From: Candidatus Onthovicinus excrementipullorum | Lineage (GTDB): Bacteria > Bacillota > Clostridia > Oscillospirales > Acutalibacteraceae | Assembly: GCA_018712345.1 (NCBI GenBank) | Contig: DVHG01000010.1 | Coordinates: 124,001 to 188,000 of the forward strand | Length of the DNA stretch: 64,000 nucleotides | Direction: 5' to 3' | Shown here: piece by piece, positions 25,408-33,132 of the stretch | Position numbering within the stretch: position 1 is the first letter of the stretch | Layout of the letters: each line of letters starts with the position of its first letter | Notes under the pieces: generated by a model | The model's input: only the letters and a program-made list of their open reading frames with translations | The model's database searches: none | What the model was told of the DNA's origin: nothing | Program-made: the position numbers and the translations under genes

Positions 25408-25732
25408 AAACGAGCGCGGCCGCGTGACAATGAATGAAAACGGCAGCCTGTGCGTGAGCGCAGCGGTAAATGAACGGCGGGTGGAGGCGTATGCCCCGTA
25501 CGGATACACGTCCCTGCCGCCTGCGGGATCGCAGGTGCTGCTGATCCCGTGTGCACAGGGGTCCGTCTGCGCCGGCGTCCAGGGAGATCCGGGCGGGCTT
25601 TCCGCAGGGGAGGTACGCCTGTGCTCTGCGGGCGGAGCGCGGATCGTGCTCAAAAACAACGGCGAAATTTGGCTCAACGGCCTGACCATTACCCCGTCCG
25701 GGGAAATTCGGGGCTATCGGAAGGAGGAGTGA
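25364..25732 (+). CDS. Baseplate spike protein (gpV/DUF2577-like)
   Basis: The 122-residue protein starts at ATG 25364 after GGTGGAGTG, inside the hub gene. It has an OB-like N-terminal half (GRVTMNENGSLCVSAAVNERRVEAYAPYGYTSLPPAGSQVLLIPC) followed by a short beta-helix-like repeat region (VRLCSAGGARIVLKNNGEIWLNG, LTITPSGEI), the usual plan of membrane-piercing spikes. No His-x-His iron-binding tip is visible, so a separate PAAR-like cap is not obvious. It sits between hub and gp25-like genes as in PBSX. Confidence 0.78.
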   Translation: MWLTQQLLSRGRARENERGRVTMNENGSLCVSAAVNERRVEAYAPYGYTSLPPAGSQVLLIPCAQGSVCAGVQGDPGGLSAGEVRLCSAGGARIVLKNNGEIWLNGLTITPSGEIRGYRKEE

Positions 25733-25734
25733 CC

Positions 25735-26073
25735 GTGCGCGACGGTGTGTATGCCTATAACGGGTGCGGCATGGCGGAGCGTGCCCTGGGGCGCGAGGCG
25801 CTCCTCCAGGAGGTGTATATCCGCCTGAAGACAGAGAAAGGCTCCTTCCCCTATGATCGGGAGCTGGGCAGCCTGCTCCGCTCCCTGCCGGAGGCCCCGG
25901 CGGGGGAGTGGAACGGCCTGGCACTCTCCTACGCGCAGGAGGCGCTGCTCCCGATGGCGGATGTGCATGTGCTGAACGCAGAGCCCCTTCCGCAGGGGCA
26001 GCCCCCGGCATCGGTGGAGATAGAACTGGACGTTTATGGCGTCCAGGAGAAAGTGAGGATCGACCTGACATGA
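25735..26073 (+). CDS. Baseplate wedge protein, gp25/GpW-like (XkdS-like, DUF2634)
   Basis: The 112-residue protein starts at GTG 25735 behind AAGGAGGAG. The sequence ALGREALLQEVYIRLKTEKGSFPYDRELGSLLRSLPE contains the conserved Leu/Tyr/Phe pattern of gp25-like wedge proteins, which have a lysozyme-like fold without activity. In contractile systems the gp25 partner is the sheath, which makes its presence here without a sheath gene notable. It ends in an ATGA overlap with the J-like gene. Confidence 0.78.
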   Translation: MRDGVYAYNGCGMAERALGREALLQEVYIRLKTEKGSFPYDRELGSLLRSLPEAPAGEWNGLALSYAQEALLPMADVHVLNAEPLPQGQPPASVEIELDVYGVQEKVRIDLT

Positions 26074-27188
26074 CACAGGAGAACGAGAAAACGCTTGACA
26101 CCCTGACACGGGAGATGGAGCGGGCATTTGAGGAGCGGGCAGGCTACCCCGCCGGGAGCGCGACGGATGTCGGGATCCGGATCCGGACGCTGGCAGGGGA
26201 GCTCTATGCGCTCTATACGCGCCTGGATTTTTACAGGCGGCAGGCCTTCCCATCCACGGCGACGGGGACCTATCTGGACGAACACGCCCGCATGCGCGGT
26301 TTGACGCGCAAGGCTGCCGGAACGGCGGCGGGGACGGTGGTGTTTTACCGCGATCGGTCAGAAAACGCCGGCGTGATTGGCTATGATCCTGCGGAGGATC
26401 CCCTGCTGGCGGCGGCGGTGGAGATCCCGAAGGGAACCATCTGCGCCACCTCCGGGAGCAGTCCCTGTCAGTTTATAACGGCGGCGGCCTGCCGGATGGA
26501 GCCCGGGCAGTGGGAGGCGGAGGCGCCTGTCACTGCGGCCTCAAGCGGCCGCAGCTACAACGCGGCTCCCGGGGCGGTCAATACCGTGGTCAACGCGCCT
26601 CAGGGGATCAGCGGCGTCATCAACCGCGGCTATATCTACGGCGGCGGGGACGAGGAGACGGACGATGCCCTGCGCCGGCGCATTGAGCAGAGCTACGGGG
26701 AGCGTGACAACGGTGTCAACGCCCGGTATTATATAGAGACGGCGGCCTCCTTTGGGGAGGTACTCAGTGTGGGGGTCCTCCCGCGCGTGCGCGGGGACGG
26801 CACCGTTGATGTCGCCGTACGCACGCACACCAATGAGGGGTCAGAGCTGCTTGAGCGGATTACACGGAAGATCGAGGAGAACCGGGAGCTCTGCTGTGAC
26901 GTTCTGGTGCGGTATGCCGCTGAATACGATGTCGCGTTTGAACTGGATGTGACGGCATATTACGGCAGCGACCGGGAGCTGGTGCGTACCGCGTGTGAGG
27001 AGGCAGCGGCCGGCTATATCGACTCCCTCGCGGTGGGGGAACCGGTACGGCTGAGTGTGCTCATGGGCCGCGTGATGGCGGTGGACGGCGTTGTCAACTG
27101 CCGGATTGTATCGCCGGCGCAGGATGTGTGCCCGCCGCGGGATGCCTATACGGTCCCGGCGGTATCCGTCACGGTGAGTCTGGAGTGA
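26070..27188 (+). CDS. Baseplate J-like protein (XkdT family)
   Basis: The 372-residue wedge protein has the J-like sequence order: RTLAGELYALYTRLDFYRRQAFPSTATGTYLDEHARMRGLTRKAAGTA near the N-terminus, the middle NTVVNAPQGISGVINRGYIYGGGDEETDDALRRRIEQSYG, and a C-terminal domain with DVAVRTHTNEG and VGEPVRLSVLMGRVMAVDGVVN. The family (P2 gpJ, T4 gp6) forms the ring that links baseplate centre and fibres. Length is typical for Firmicutes members. It overlaps the previous gene by four bases. Confidence 0.9.
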   Translation: MTQENEKTLDTLTREMERAFEERAGYPAGSATDVGIRIRTLAGELYALYTRLDFYRRQAFPSTATGTYLDEHARMRGLTRKAAGTAAGTVVFYRDRSENAGVIGYDPAEDPLLAAAVEIPKGTICATSGSSPCQFITAAACRMEPGQWEAEAPVTAASSGRSYNAAPGAVNTVVNAPQGISGVINRGYIYGGGDEETDDALRRRIEQSYGERDNGVNARYYIETAASFGEVLSVGVLPRVRGDGTVDVAVRTHTNEGSELLERITRKIEENRELCCDVLVRYAAEYDVAFELDVTAYYGSDRELVRTACEEAAAGYIDSLAVGEPVRLSVLMGRVMAVDGVVNCRIVSPAQDVCPPRDAYTVPAVSVTVSLE

Positions 27189-27195
27189 GAGGGGG

Positions 27196-27756
27196 ATGGC
27201 GATGGACTGCCTGGAACATCTTTTAGACGTCACGCGGCGCCTGGGCGTTTATGATTTTGAGCGTGATCCATCCGTCCCGGCCGAGCTGTACGCCTACGCG
27301 GCGGGGCTCGATGGGATTGCGCAGCTGATCGACCGCTCGCTGGCAGAGCTGTTCCCTGAGACGGCGGATGAGGAGGGGCTGCGCAGGTTTGAGCGCCTGC
27401 TCCGCCTGATGCCGGAGGGGGATCTGGAACAGCGCAGGCAGAGCGTCTATGAACGCCTGGGGCGCAGGCGCGGCGCCTGGAGCAGGGCGGAATATTTTGA
27501 CGAGCTGGCCGGCAGCGGCTTCACCGGGACGTGGACGGAGGAGCCGGAAAATTTTACCCTGCGGCTCGATTTTGGGGACGACTTTACGGCGGAACAGATG
27601 CGGGATGTCTTTTCCGCGGCGTATCGGCTGCTGCCGGCACATCTGCGCCCCGCGGCGGCCATGGAGCCGCTCACATGGGACCAGATTGACGGCTCCGGCC
27701 TGGCCTTTTCCCACTGGGATGAGAGCTGCATCTGCTGGGATGCAGCGGACGCATGA
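27196..27756 (+). CDS. Phage tail protein, DUF2313/XkdU-like (YmfQ family)
   Basis: The 186-residue protein follows the J-like gene as in PBSX (XkdT-XkdU) and Mu. LFPETADEEGLRRFERLLRLMPEGDLEQRRQSVYERLGRRRG is the typical family segment, and the C-terminal half is Trp- and Phe-rich and acidic. These proteins connect J-like wedges to tail fibres. The start ATG 27196 follows GAGAGGGGG; an ATG two codons later is also possible. Confidence 0.85.
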   Translation: MAMDCLEHLLDVTRRLGVYDFERDPSVPAELYAYAAGLDGIAQLIDRSLAELFPETADEEGLRRFERLLRLMPEGDLEQRRQSVYERLGRRRGAWSRAEYFDELAGSGFTGTWTEEPENFTLRLDFGDDFTAEQMRDVFSAAYRLLPAHLRPAAAMEPLTWDQIDGSGLAFSHWDESCICWDAADA

Positions 27757-27772
27757 CGGAGAGGAGAAAAAC

Positions 27773-28246
27773 ATGGCGAGCTATAACAAGACCCCGAATC
27801 TTGGCCTGAACAATTGGGCCGGATCGGACCGCCCGCAGCGGGCGGATTTTAACAGTGACAATTCCATTATCGACACCCGCCTGGGCGGTCATATCAAGGA
27901 CGCATCCATCCATGTGACGGCGGCGGAAAAGGAAAAGTGGAACAGCCCGACGGAATTCAGTATGTACTTTGGCACCAACGCCGACAGCAGGGAGATCAAA
28001 CTGGGTTATCAGCCTACTGCAGTGTTTGTCTACCCGCAGGATATGCCCATGATCCGAGTCGATTTCACCACCCGGCAGACCGAATGCTATTTTGGCTCGG
28101 CCGGGCGGGATTTTAACAGCCGCGGGATCGCCATCACGTCGGACGGGTTCACCGTGCGCAACAACTACCGCTATCAGAGCGGGGAGAGCGATCTGGTTAT
28201 GCTCAACAGGGCAAATACAAACTATATTTTCCTCGTGTGGAAGTGA
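27773..28246 (+). CDS. Phage tail fibre-like protein
   Basis: The 157-residue protein starts MASYNKTPNLGLNNWAGSDRPQRADFNSDNSIIDTRLGGHI, a common fibre N-terminus in Firmicutes phages that attaches to the DUF2313 protein. A short VTAAEKEKWNS segment (the widespread fibre linker) is followed by a compact beta-rich C-terminal domain, probably the receptor tip. It is much shorter than most fibres. GGAGAGGAG precedes the ATG. It is the last gene of the cluster, ending before a strong terminator. Confidence 0.82.
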   Translation: MASYNKTPNLGLNNWAGSDRPQRADFNSDNSIIDTRLGGHIKDASIHVTAAEKEKWNSPTEFSMYFGTNADSREIKLGYQPTAVFVYPQDMPMIRVDFTTRQTECYFGSAGRDFNSRGIAITSDGFTVRNNYRYQSGESDLVMLNRANTNYIFLVWK

Positions 28247-28303
28247 CAGGGAGAAATTGGCAGAGGTGTCCGGAGACGCGCTGCCCGCGCGGATGGATAT
28301 ACG

Positions 28304-28344
28304 TATAGCGAAAGGCCGGCGCTTTGCGCCGGCCTTTCGCTATA
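28304..28344. terminator. Strong bidirectional terminator at the end of the phage-type cluster
   Basis: A perfect 18-bp stem (TATAGCGAAAGGCCGGCG and its complement) with a five-base loop lies 58 bases past the fibre gene. Confidence 0.85.
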
Positions 28345-28552
28345 AAATTATGGCTGGGGAATATCCGGAGCATATTCCGCCCGCGGCAGCCCAAAATTGT
28401 ACAGGGCTTATTGAGCGTATTGACTGAAATGTTCCAGTTGTTTTTAAGCCGCCGGAGCGTATTTTTATCAATGCCGTAAATTTCCCGGAGGGCGTGTAGA
28501 AGGGAATTTTTCCGTTTTCCAGCACGGGCCAGAGCCTAGCGTATACAATCAT
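28340..28552 (-). pseudogene. Frameshifted Cro/C1-type repressor remnant (HTH_26-like)
   Basis: The minus strand begins MIVYARLWPVLENGK. After a one-base loss in an A run the homologous reading continues in another frame as LREIYGIDKNTLRRLKNNWN and ISVNTLNKPCTILGCR. Joined, this is the usual pattern of small Cro/C1 helix-turn-helix proteins (LWxxL, LRExxGI, TLxxLxxN, TLxKxCxxLxC). The frames do not connect, so no full repressor can be made. The position next to the phage cluster suggests a relic of a lysogeny control gene. Confidence 0.65.
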
Positions 28553-28733
28553 TTTTCACGCTGTATTAACAGATAAAAATGCTTGCTTTTAATTATTATG
28601 CGTGATATATTGGGGAGAAATAAGGGGATTACAATCCCCTTGCGGTCTAGTCATGTTGCAAAACAAAAGGGAAAAACAGCATTTTTCAGTTGCAATCGGA
28701 GTATCGGTTATTGTATACTTGCCATGAGGTGAT
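28553..28733. other. Intergenic region with promoter of the ABC transporter
   Basis: It is AT-rich, with a small hairpin (AAGGGGAT / ATCCCCTT). TTGCAA (28690-28695) and TATACT (28714-28719), 18 bases apart, form a likely promoter. No gene is seen and no clear attachment-site repeat matches the left flank of the phage cluster. Confidence 0.5.
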
Positions 28734-28736
28734 TTG

Positions 28737-29651
28737 ATGAAGCTTGAGGTTCGCGATTTGTATAAGAGCTTTGGTCCCAAGGAGGTTCTCAAGGGGATCA
28801 GCTTCACGGCGGAGAGCGGCAGGGCACTGGGCCTGCTTGGACGCAACGGCGCCGGAAAGACGACAGCTATCCGCATCATGATGGGCGTACTGCCCGCCGA
28901 CTCCGGCGAGGTGCTGCTCGACGGGAAAAAGTTGGATATCAACCGCGTTAAGGTCGGATATCTGCCGGAGGAGCGCGGCCTGTACCCCAAAAAGCCGATC
29001 ATGGAGCAACTCGTCTATTTTGGCCAGCTGCGCGGGATGACGGCCTCTGCGGCGAAAAAGAGCGCGCAGGTACTGGTGGAACGGCTCGGGATGCAGGAAT
29101 ATATGAATAAAAAGCGTAAGCTGATGACGCTCTCCAAGGGCAATCAACAGAAGATTCAGCTGGCGGCGGCACTGATTACGGACCCGGATATCGTTATCCT
29201 GGACGAGCCGTTTTCCGGGCTGGACCCGGTCAATGCCATGCTGCTGGAGGAGATTGTCCGCGAACGCATCCAAAAGGGGAATATCGTCCTCTTCTCCAGC
29301 CACCAGATGAATTACATAGAGGAGTTCTGTGACAATATCGCCATTCTCAACGGCGGGCAGATTGCCCTCTCCGGCGGGATCCGCGAGATCAAGCGCGGGT
29401 ATGACCGCAGCGTGATCCTGATTGATACGCAGCAGCCGGAGCGGGTAGTGGAGCTGTGCCGGAAGAATCCGGAGATCGTCAGCAGTACCGATGTGGCGGG
29501 CAATGTGGTCCGGGTACAGATGACGACCGGTGATCGGAAGGCCGAGCTCCTGAAGGCAGTGGGCGACGCACGGGCAGACATCGACGATTTCCGGGTATAT
29601 GAGCCGTCGCTGAATGATATCTTTGTTAAGTACACGGAGGGCGGCGTATGA
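28737..29651 (+). CDS. ABC transporter ATP-binding protein (NatA-like)
   Basis: The 304-residue ATPase has Walker A GRNGAGKTT (about residues 36-44), Q-loop region VGYLPEERGLYP, a variant signature LSKGNQQKIQ, Walker B IVILDEPFSGLDP and an SSHQMNY H-loop. The roughly 75-residue C-terminal extension is common in Na+ or drug/lantibiotic exporters. GAGGTGA lies five bases before ATG 28737. It overlaps the permease gene by four bases (ATGA), so the pair works as an exporter energised by ATP at the membrane. Substrate unknown. Confidence 0.93.
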   Translation: MKLEVRDLYKSFGPKEVLKGISFTAESGRALGLLGRNGAGKTTAIRIMMGVLPADSGEVLLDGKKLDINRVKVGYLPEERGLYPKKPIMEQLVYFGQLRGMTASAAKKSAQVLVERLGMQEYMNKKRKLMTLSKGNQQKIQLAAALITDPDIVILDEPFSGLDPVNAMLLEEIVRERIQKGNIVLFSSHQMNYIEEFCDNIAILNGGQIALSGGIREIKRGYDRSVILIDTQQPERVVELCRKNPEIVSSTDVAGNVVRVQMTTGDRKAELLKAVGDARADIDDFRVYEPSLNDIFVKYTEGGV

Positions 29652-30913
29652 AAAAGGGCTTTGTCGTATTCAAATATGAGTTTTTTAACCTGCTGAAAAA
29701 CAAGGTGTTTTTGGCGATTACGATTGCGCTGGTCGTCATCATTGCGGCTGTTCTGTGCGCCCCACGCATCGCGGAAGCCTTTGGCTCCTCCGGCGGGGGA
29801 GACGGCGGCGAGCCCGGGACCTCCACCGTGGAGACGGAGCGGGAAAAGATGGCGCTGTACGTCCCGGACGGCTGCCCGGAGAACGCGCTGAAGGCTACCA
29901 TGCAGTCCGCGTTCCCGGATAGGGAGATCGTCCTCACGCAGGAGGATGAGCAGACCCTCAAGTCCAAGGTGGACTCCGGAGAGCTCGGCTCGGCGGTAGT
30001 GCTGCAGGATTCGCTGAATTTCCGTTACATCGTCAAGACGTCGGAGATCTATGACATGACGCAGTCACAGATCAGTGAGGTGCTGGTCGCCGTCTATCAG
30101 AGCAGTATGCTCGCGCAGAGCGGGGTGGATTCCACCGTGGCACAGCAGGTGCTCACCGCCTCCGCCAGCGGAGAGACCGTCGTGACCGGGACGGATCAGT
30201 CGAGCAGCTTCCTGTACACGTTCATCATGATCTTTATCCTGTACTTTGCCATCCTGATGTATGGTCAGCTGATTTCCTCCGGCGTGGCAACGGAAAAGAC
30301 CTCCCGCGCCATGGAGCTGCTGATCACCAGTGTCAAGCCCACACAGCTGATCTTTGGTAAGGTTGTCGGCATCGGGACGGCGGCGCTGACCCAGCTTGTC
30401 GCTATCGGGGCTGCGGTGCTGATCTTCTATCCGCTCAACCGGGACTATTGGGCCAGCATTCCGATGATCCAGTCCCTTTTCGGCGTGACGCCGGACCTTG
30501 TGGGCTATATGATCCTCTTCTTCCTGCTCGGCTTCTTCCTGTACGCGTTCCTGTTTGCGGCGCTGACATCCCTGGCCAGTAAGATGGAGGATGTCAATAC
30601 GCTGATCATGCCGGTGATTCTGGTCTTTGTGGTCGCTTTTATTGTGACCATGGTTTCCATGCAGTCGGGTTCGGTGGACAATATTGCCATGAAGGTCTGT
30701 TCCTTCATCCCGTTCACCTCCCCGATGGCAATGTTCACGCGCATCACCATGGGCGAGGTTGCCGGATGGGAGATCGCGCTGTCCGTCGCGATCCTGCTGA
30801 TCTCAAACGGGCTGGTGTGCTGGCTCTCCGCCAAGATCTATAAGATCGGCGTACTGCTCTACGGCTCCCGCCCGAAGGCAAAGGATGTCTTTAAAATGCT
30901 GAAAAACAGCTGA
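29648..30913 (+). CDS. ABC-2 type transporter permease (NatB-like)
   Basis: The 421-residue protein has one N-terminal membrane helix (about residues 18-38), a large extracytoplasmic loop (about 40-185) rich in charged residues, and then about five membrane helices (LYTFIMIFILYFAILMYGQLIS onward). SSGVATEKTSRAMELLITSVKPTQLIFGKV is the conserved cytoplasmic coupling segment of ABC-2 permeases such as NatB. It pairs with the ATPase just upstream. A role in export of Na+, a toxic compound or a peptide is possible; the sequence does not decide. Confidence 0.9.
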   Translation: MKKGFVVFKYEFFNLLKNKVFLAITIALVVIIAAVLCAPRIAEAFGSSGGGDGGEPGTSTVETEREKMALYVPDGCPENALKATMQSAFPDREIVLTQEDEQTLKSKVDSGELGSAVVLQDSLNFRYIVKTSEIYDMTQSQISEVLVAVYQSSMLAQSGVDSTVAQQVLTASASGETVVTGTDQSSSFLYTFIMIFILYFAILMYGQLISSGVATEKTSRAMELLITSVKPTQLIFGKVVGIGTAALTQLVAIGAAVLIFYPLNRDYWASIPMIQSLFGVTPDLVGYMILFFLLGFFLYAFLFAALTSLASKMEDVNTLIMPVILVFVVAFIVTMVSMQSGSVDNIAMKVCSFIPFTSPMAMFTRITMGEVAGWEIALSVAILLISNGLVCWLSAKIYKIGVLLYGSRPKAKDVFKMLKNS

Positions 30914-30942
30914 TTATTTTCAGGAAAGAGGAAAGAAGTGTC

Positions 30943-32844
30943 ATGAAGAAAAAAAGCAAGATTATCATTGGCGTTGTGGCGGGCGTTGCGGCGCTGGGCA
31001 TCATCGCCGGCGGGATCGCGATCGGCGTCACCTACACGCCGCCGGTGGAGCTGAAATTCGGCGCGCCGAGCCTGACGGGGGATGATACCGTCACCGTGCC
31101 GGCGTCCGGCTCCACCAAGCGTGACGTCACGGCAAAGCTCTATAATAATAAGGCGTTTGACGAGGATGGAAACCCCGCCGTTCTGGAGGACGCCGTACTC
31201 ACCTATGCGCTCGACAAGGAGATTGAGGGTGTGACGCTTGACGGCACTCTGCTCACGATCTCCAGCGCGGTCAAGGCGGACGATACGCTCACTGTCACCG
31301 CTACGGCGGAGCAGAACGGCAAGACTTATACAAAAAAACTGAAGGTTGATATTGATAAAGACGAAAGCCTGAAGGATACCCCGGCCAATCCGCTGGAAAA
31401 AGAGGGGTATACTCTCGTCTTTAATGACGAGTTTGACGGCGACTCGCTCGACTTCACCAAGTGGAGCCCCTACTACCTGCGCAACTGGGTTGATAATGAC
31501 GCGCGCACCAAGGCGGACTATTATTTTGAGGACGGTGCCCTCGTACTGCGCAACAATCCGGATGATCCGTCCTGGAGTTCGCAGAACGACAATGTGAAGG
31601 TCAGGGGCATCATGTCCTATGAGAAGTCCACGCTCCACAAGTTCGGCACCGTGGGATCGGGCGCGGTATTTTCCCGCGACATCCCCACCTTTGATGGCTA
31701 TGCCACCAAATACGGATACTTTGAAGTCCGTATGCGCATGCCCGATACGAACGACGGCAGCCACTTCGCCTGGTGGATGGTCGGCGTTCAGGGGGATGAG
31801 AACGTGACCTCCATGCTGGAGGGGGATACAGAGCGCTTCCAGAGCCATTATTCCAACGAGACCGGCGAGATTGACATCATTGAGACGTATCTCTCCCCGC
31901 TGGAAAATATGAAGGCCTGGCGCCCCGTCATCCACCCCAACGGCACCACCAGCTATCAGTACCACTGGCTGCCCCAGTACACCATCCCGGGCGACCCGTC
32001 TGCGGAGTATCACGTGTACGGCTTTGAGTGGGATGAGAACGGCACAAAGTTCTATGTGGACGGCCAGCTTGCCAGTGAGAGCGACCGCAGCCCCAACTAC
32101 CCGATGATGACGTTCTTTACCACCTACGCCGCCGGCGGAATGGGTACGGACCGCGGCATCTATCCGAAGGATACATACATTGACTACTTCCGCGTCTATA
32201 AAAAGACAGAGGCACCCCGCGCGACCAATGTGGTGCTCAACAATGGCAATATGCCCGATTTCATCCGTGTGCCCGACAGCGGCAGCAGCACGGTCCAGCT
32301 GACGGCACAGGCCACCGATCAGTTTGATCAGCCCATTCAGGCGCAGATTAAGTGGAAGCTCTCTGAAACGGTCGACGGCTTCCTCCGCGGAGAGCACTCC
32401 GCACCGGCGCAGGTCCCGGGCGTGACAATTGATGAGAATACGGGCCTGATCACCGTGGATTCCACCGCCAGAGAGGGGGCGGATCTGTTTGTGACGGCGT
32501 ACGTCGACGAAATTGCCAAGCAGACCTATCATGTCAAGCTCTCCAAGGATCCGTCCGCACCGCTGAAGGTGCTCTTTGACGATCCGATCGCGCTTGCGCA
32601 GGCGGGGAGCTATCAGGTCCGCGCTGCGGTCTATGACCAGTACGGCCAGCGGATGGACAGCCAGGTGCGCTACACCCTCTCCGAGGATATCGCCGCCAAT
32701 AAACAGGTGACGGTGCCTGGCGTGACACTCACCTCGGATGGGCAGCTTACCATCACTGCTGAGGCCAAGCAGGGAACCTCCCTGGTCATCACCGCCCGCG
32801 GAGGCGGCAGATACAACAGCATGCCTGTCCGCATCGGCAGCTGA
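30943..32844 (+). CDS. Secreted glycoside hydrolase family 16 enzyme with Ig-like domains
   Basis: The 633-residue protein has an N-terminal signal/anchor segment (KKKSKIIIGVVAGVAALGIIAGGIAIGV), an Ig-like region (about 35-145), a GH16 catalytic domain (about 150-425) with E309, D311 and E314 in GEIDIIETY as nucleophile, helper and acid/base, and two BIG2-like repeats at the C-terminus (about 430-633). GH16 enzymes cut internal beta-1,3 or mixed beta-glucans, or related galactans. It would act outside the cell, attached to membrane or wall. It follows the ABC genes by 29 bases and a terminator ends it, so the three may share a transcript. Confidence 0.9.
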   Translation: MKKKSKIIIGVVAGVAALGIIAGGIAIGVTYTPPVELKFGAPSLTGDDTVTVPASGSTKRDVTAKLYNNKAFDEDGNPAVLEDAVLTYALDKEIEGVTLDGTLLTISSAVKADDTLTVTATAEQNGKTYTKKLKVDIDKDESLKDTPANPLEKEGYTLVFNDEFDGDSLDFTKWSPYYLRNWVDNDARTKADYYFEDGALVLRNNPDDPSWSSQNDNVKVRGIMSYEKSTLHKFGTVGSGAVFSRDIPTFDGYATKYGYFEVRMRMPDTNDGSHFAWWMVGVQGDENVTSMLEGDTERFQSHYSNETGEIDIIETYLSPLENMKAWRPVIHPNGTTSYQYHWLPQYTIPGDPSAEYHVYGFEWDENGTKFYVDGQLASESDRSPNYPMMTFFTTYAAGGMGTDRGIYPKDTYIDYFRVYKKTEAPRATNVVLNNGNMPDFIRVPDSGSSTVQLTAQATDQFDQPIQAQIKWKLSETVDGFLRGEHSAPAQVPGVTIDENTGLITVDSTAREGADLFVTAYVDEIAKQTYHVKLSKDPSAPLKVLFDDPIALAQAGSYQVRAAVYDQYGQRMDSQVRYTLSEDIAANKQVTVPGVTLTSDGQLTITAEAKQGTSLVITARGGGRYNSMPVRIGS

Positions 32845-32860
32845 AACAGATGTTGATTTT

Positions 32861-32889
32861 CAGGGCCGGGTCCGTTGGACCCGGCCCTG
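32861..32889 (+). terminator. Terminator after the GH16 gene
   Basis: A perfect 13-bp stem CAGGGCCGGGTCC with loop GTT lies 16 bases past the stop. Only a short T run follows, so strength is uncertain. Confidence 0.75.
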
Positions 32890-33030
32890 TACGTTTGCCT
32901 GGCGCTGTGTAAAAATGGTCTGCCTGTTAAAACCAGAGCAAAAACCCCATATTATGGGGAATAAGAGGGTATATTATACAAATTGCGACAATAAATTTAG
33001 GATATATTTGAATAAAATAATGAAAATCTA

Positions 33031-33059
33031 TTGAAAATAGCCACGTGATCTGTTAAAAT
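33031..33059 (+). promoter_or_regulatory. Promoter of the glycogen operon
   Basis: TTGAAA and TAAAAT are separated by 17 bases. The transcript would start near 33065, which excludes the ATG at 33058 as the glgB start. An 11-bp hairpin with T tract (33061-33089) lies at the very start of the transcript. Confidence 0.7.
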
Positions 33060-33132
33060 GATAAACAGCGGACGAGTCTGCTGTTTTTGGCGGACGGGAC
33101 CGCCCGGATTTATGGATTGGCAGGTGTGGCAG

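Noticed and set aside
17025-28246. Type VI secretion system or contractile injection system
   Set aside because: Terminase, portal, protease and capsid genes are present and no sheath gene was found, so a phage-derived particle fits better.
16600-28730. Prophage attachment sites
   Set aside because: No convincing direct repeat was found between the left and right flanks, and there is no integrase gene.
30859-32532. Open frame of 557 codons on the minus strand
   Set aside because: It lies opposite the GH16 gene, which has a signal peptide, catalytic motifs and a ribosome binding site.
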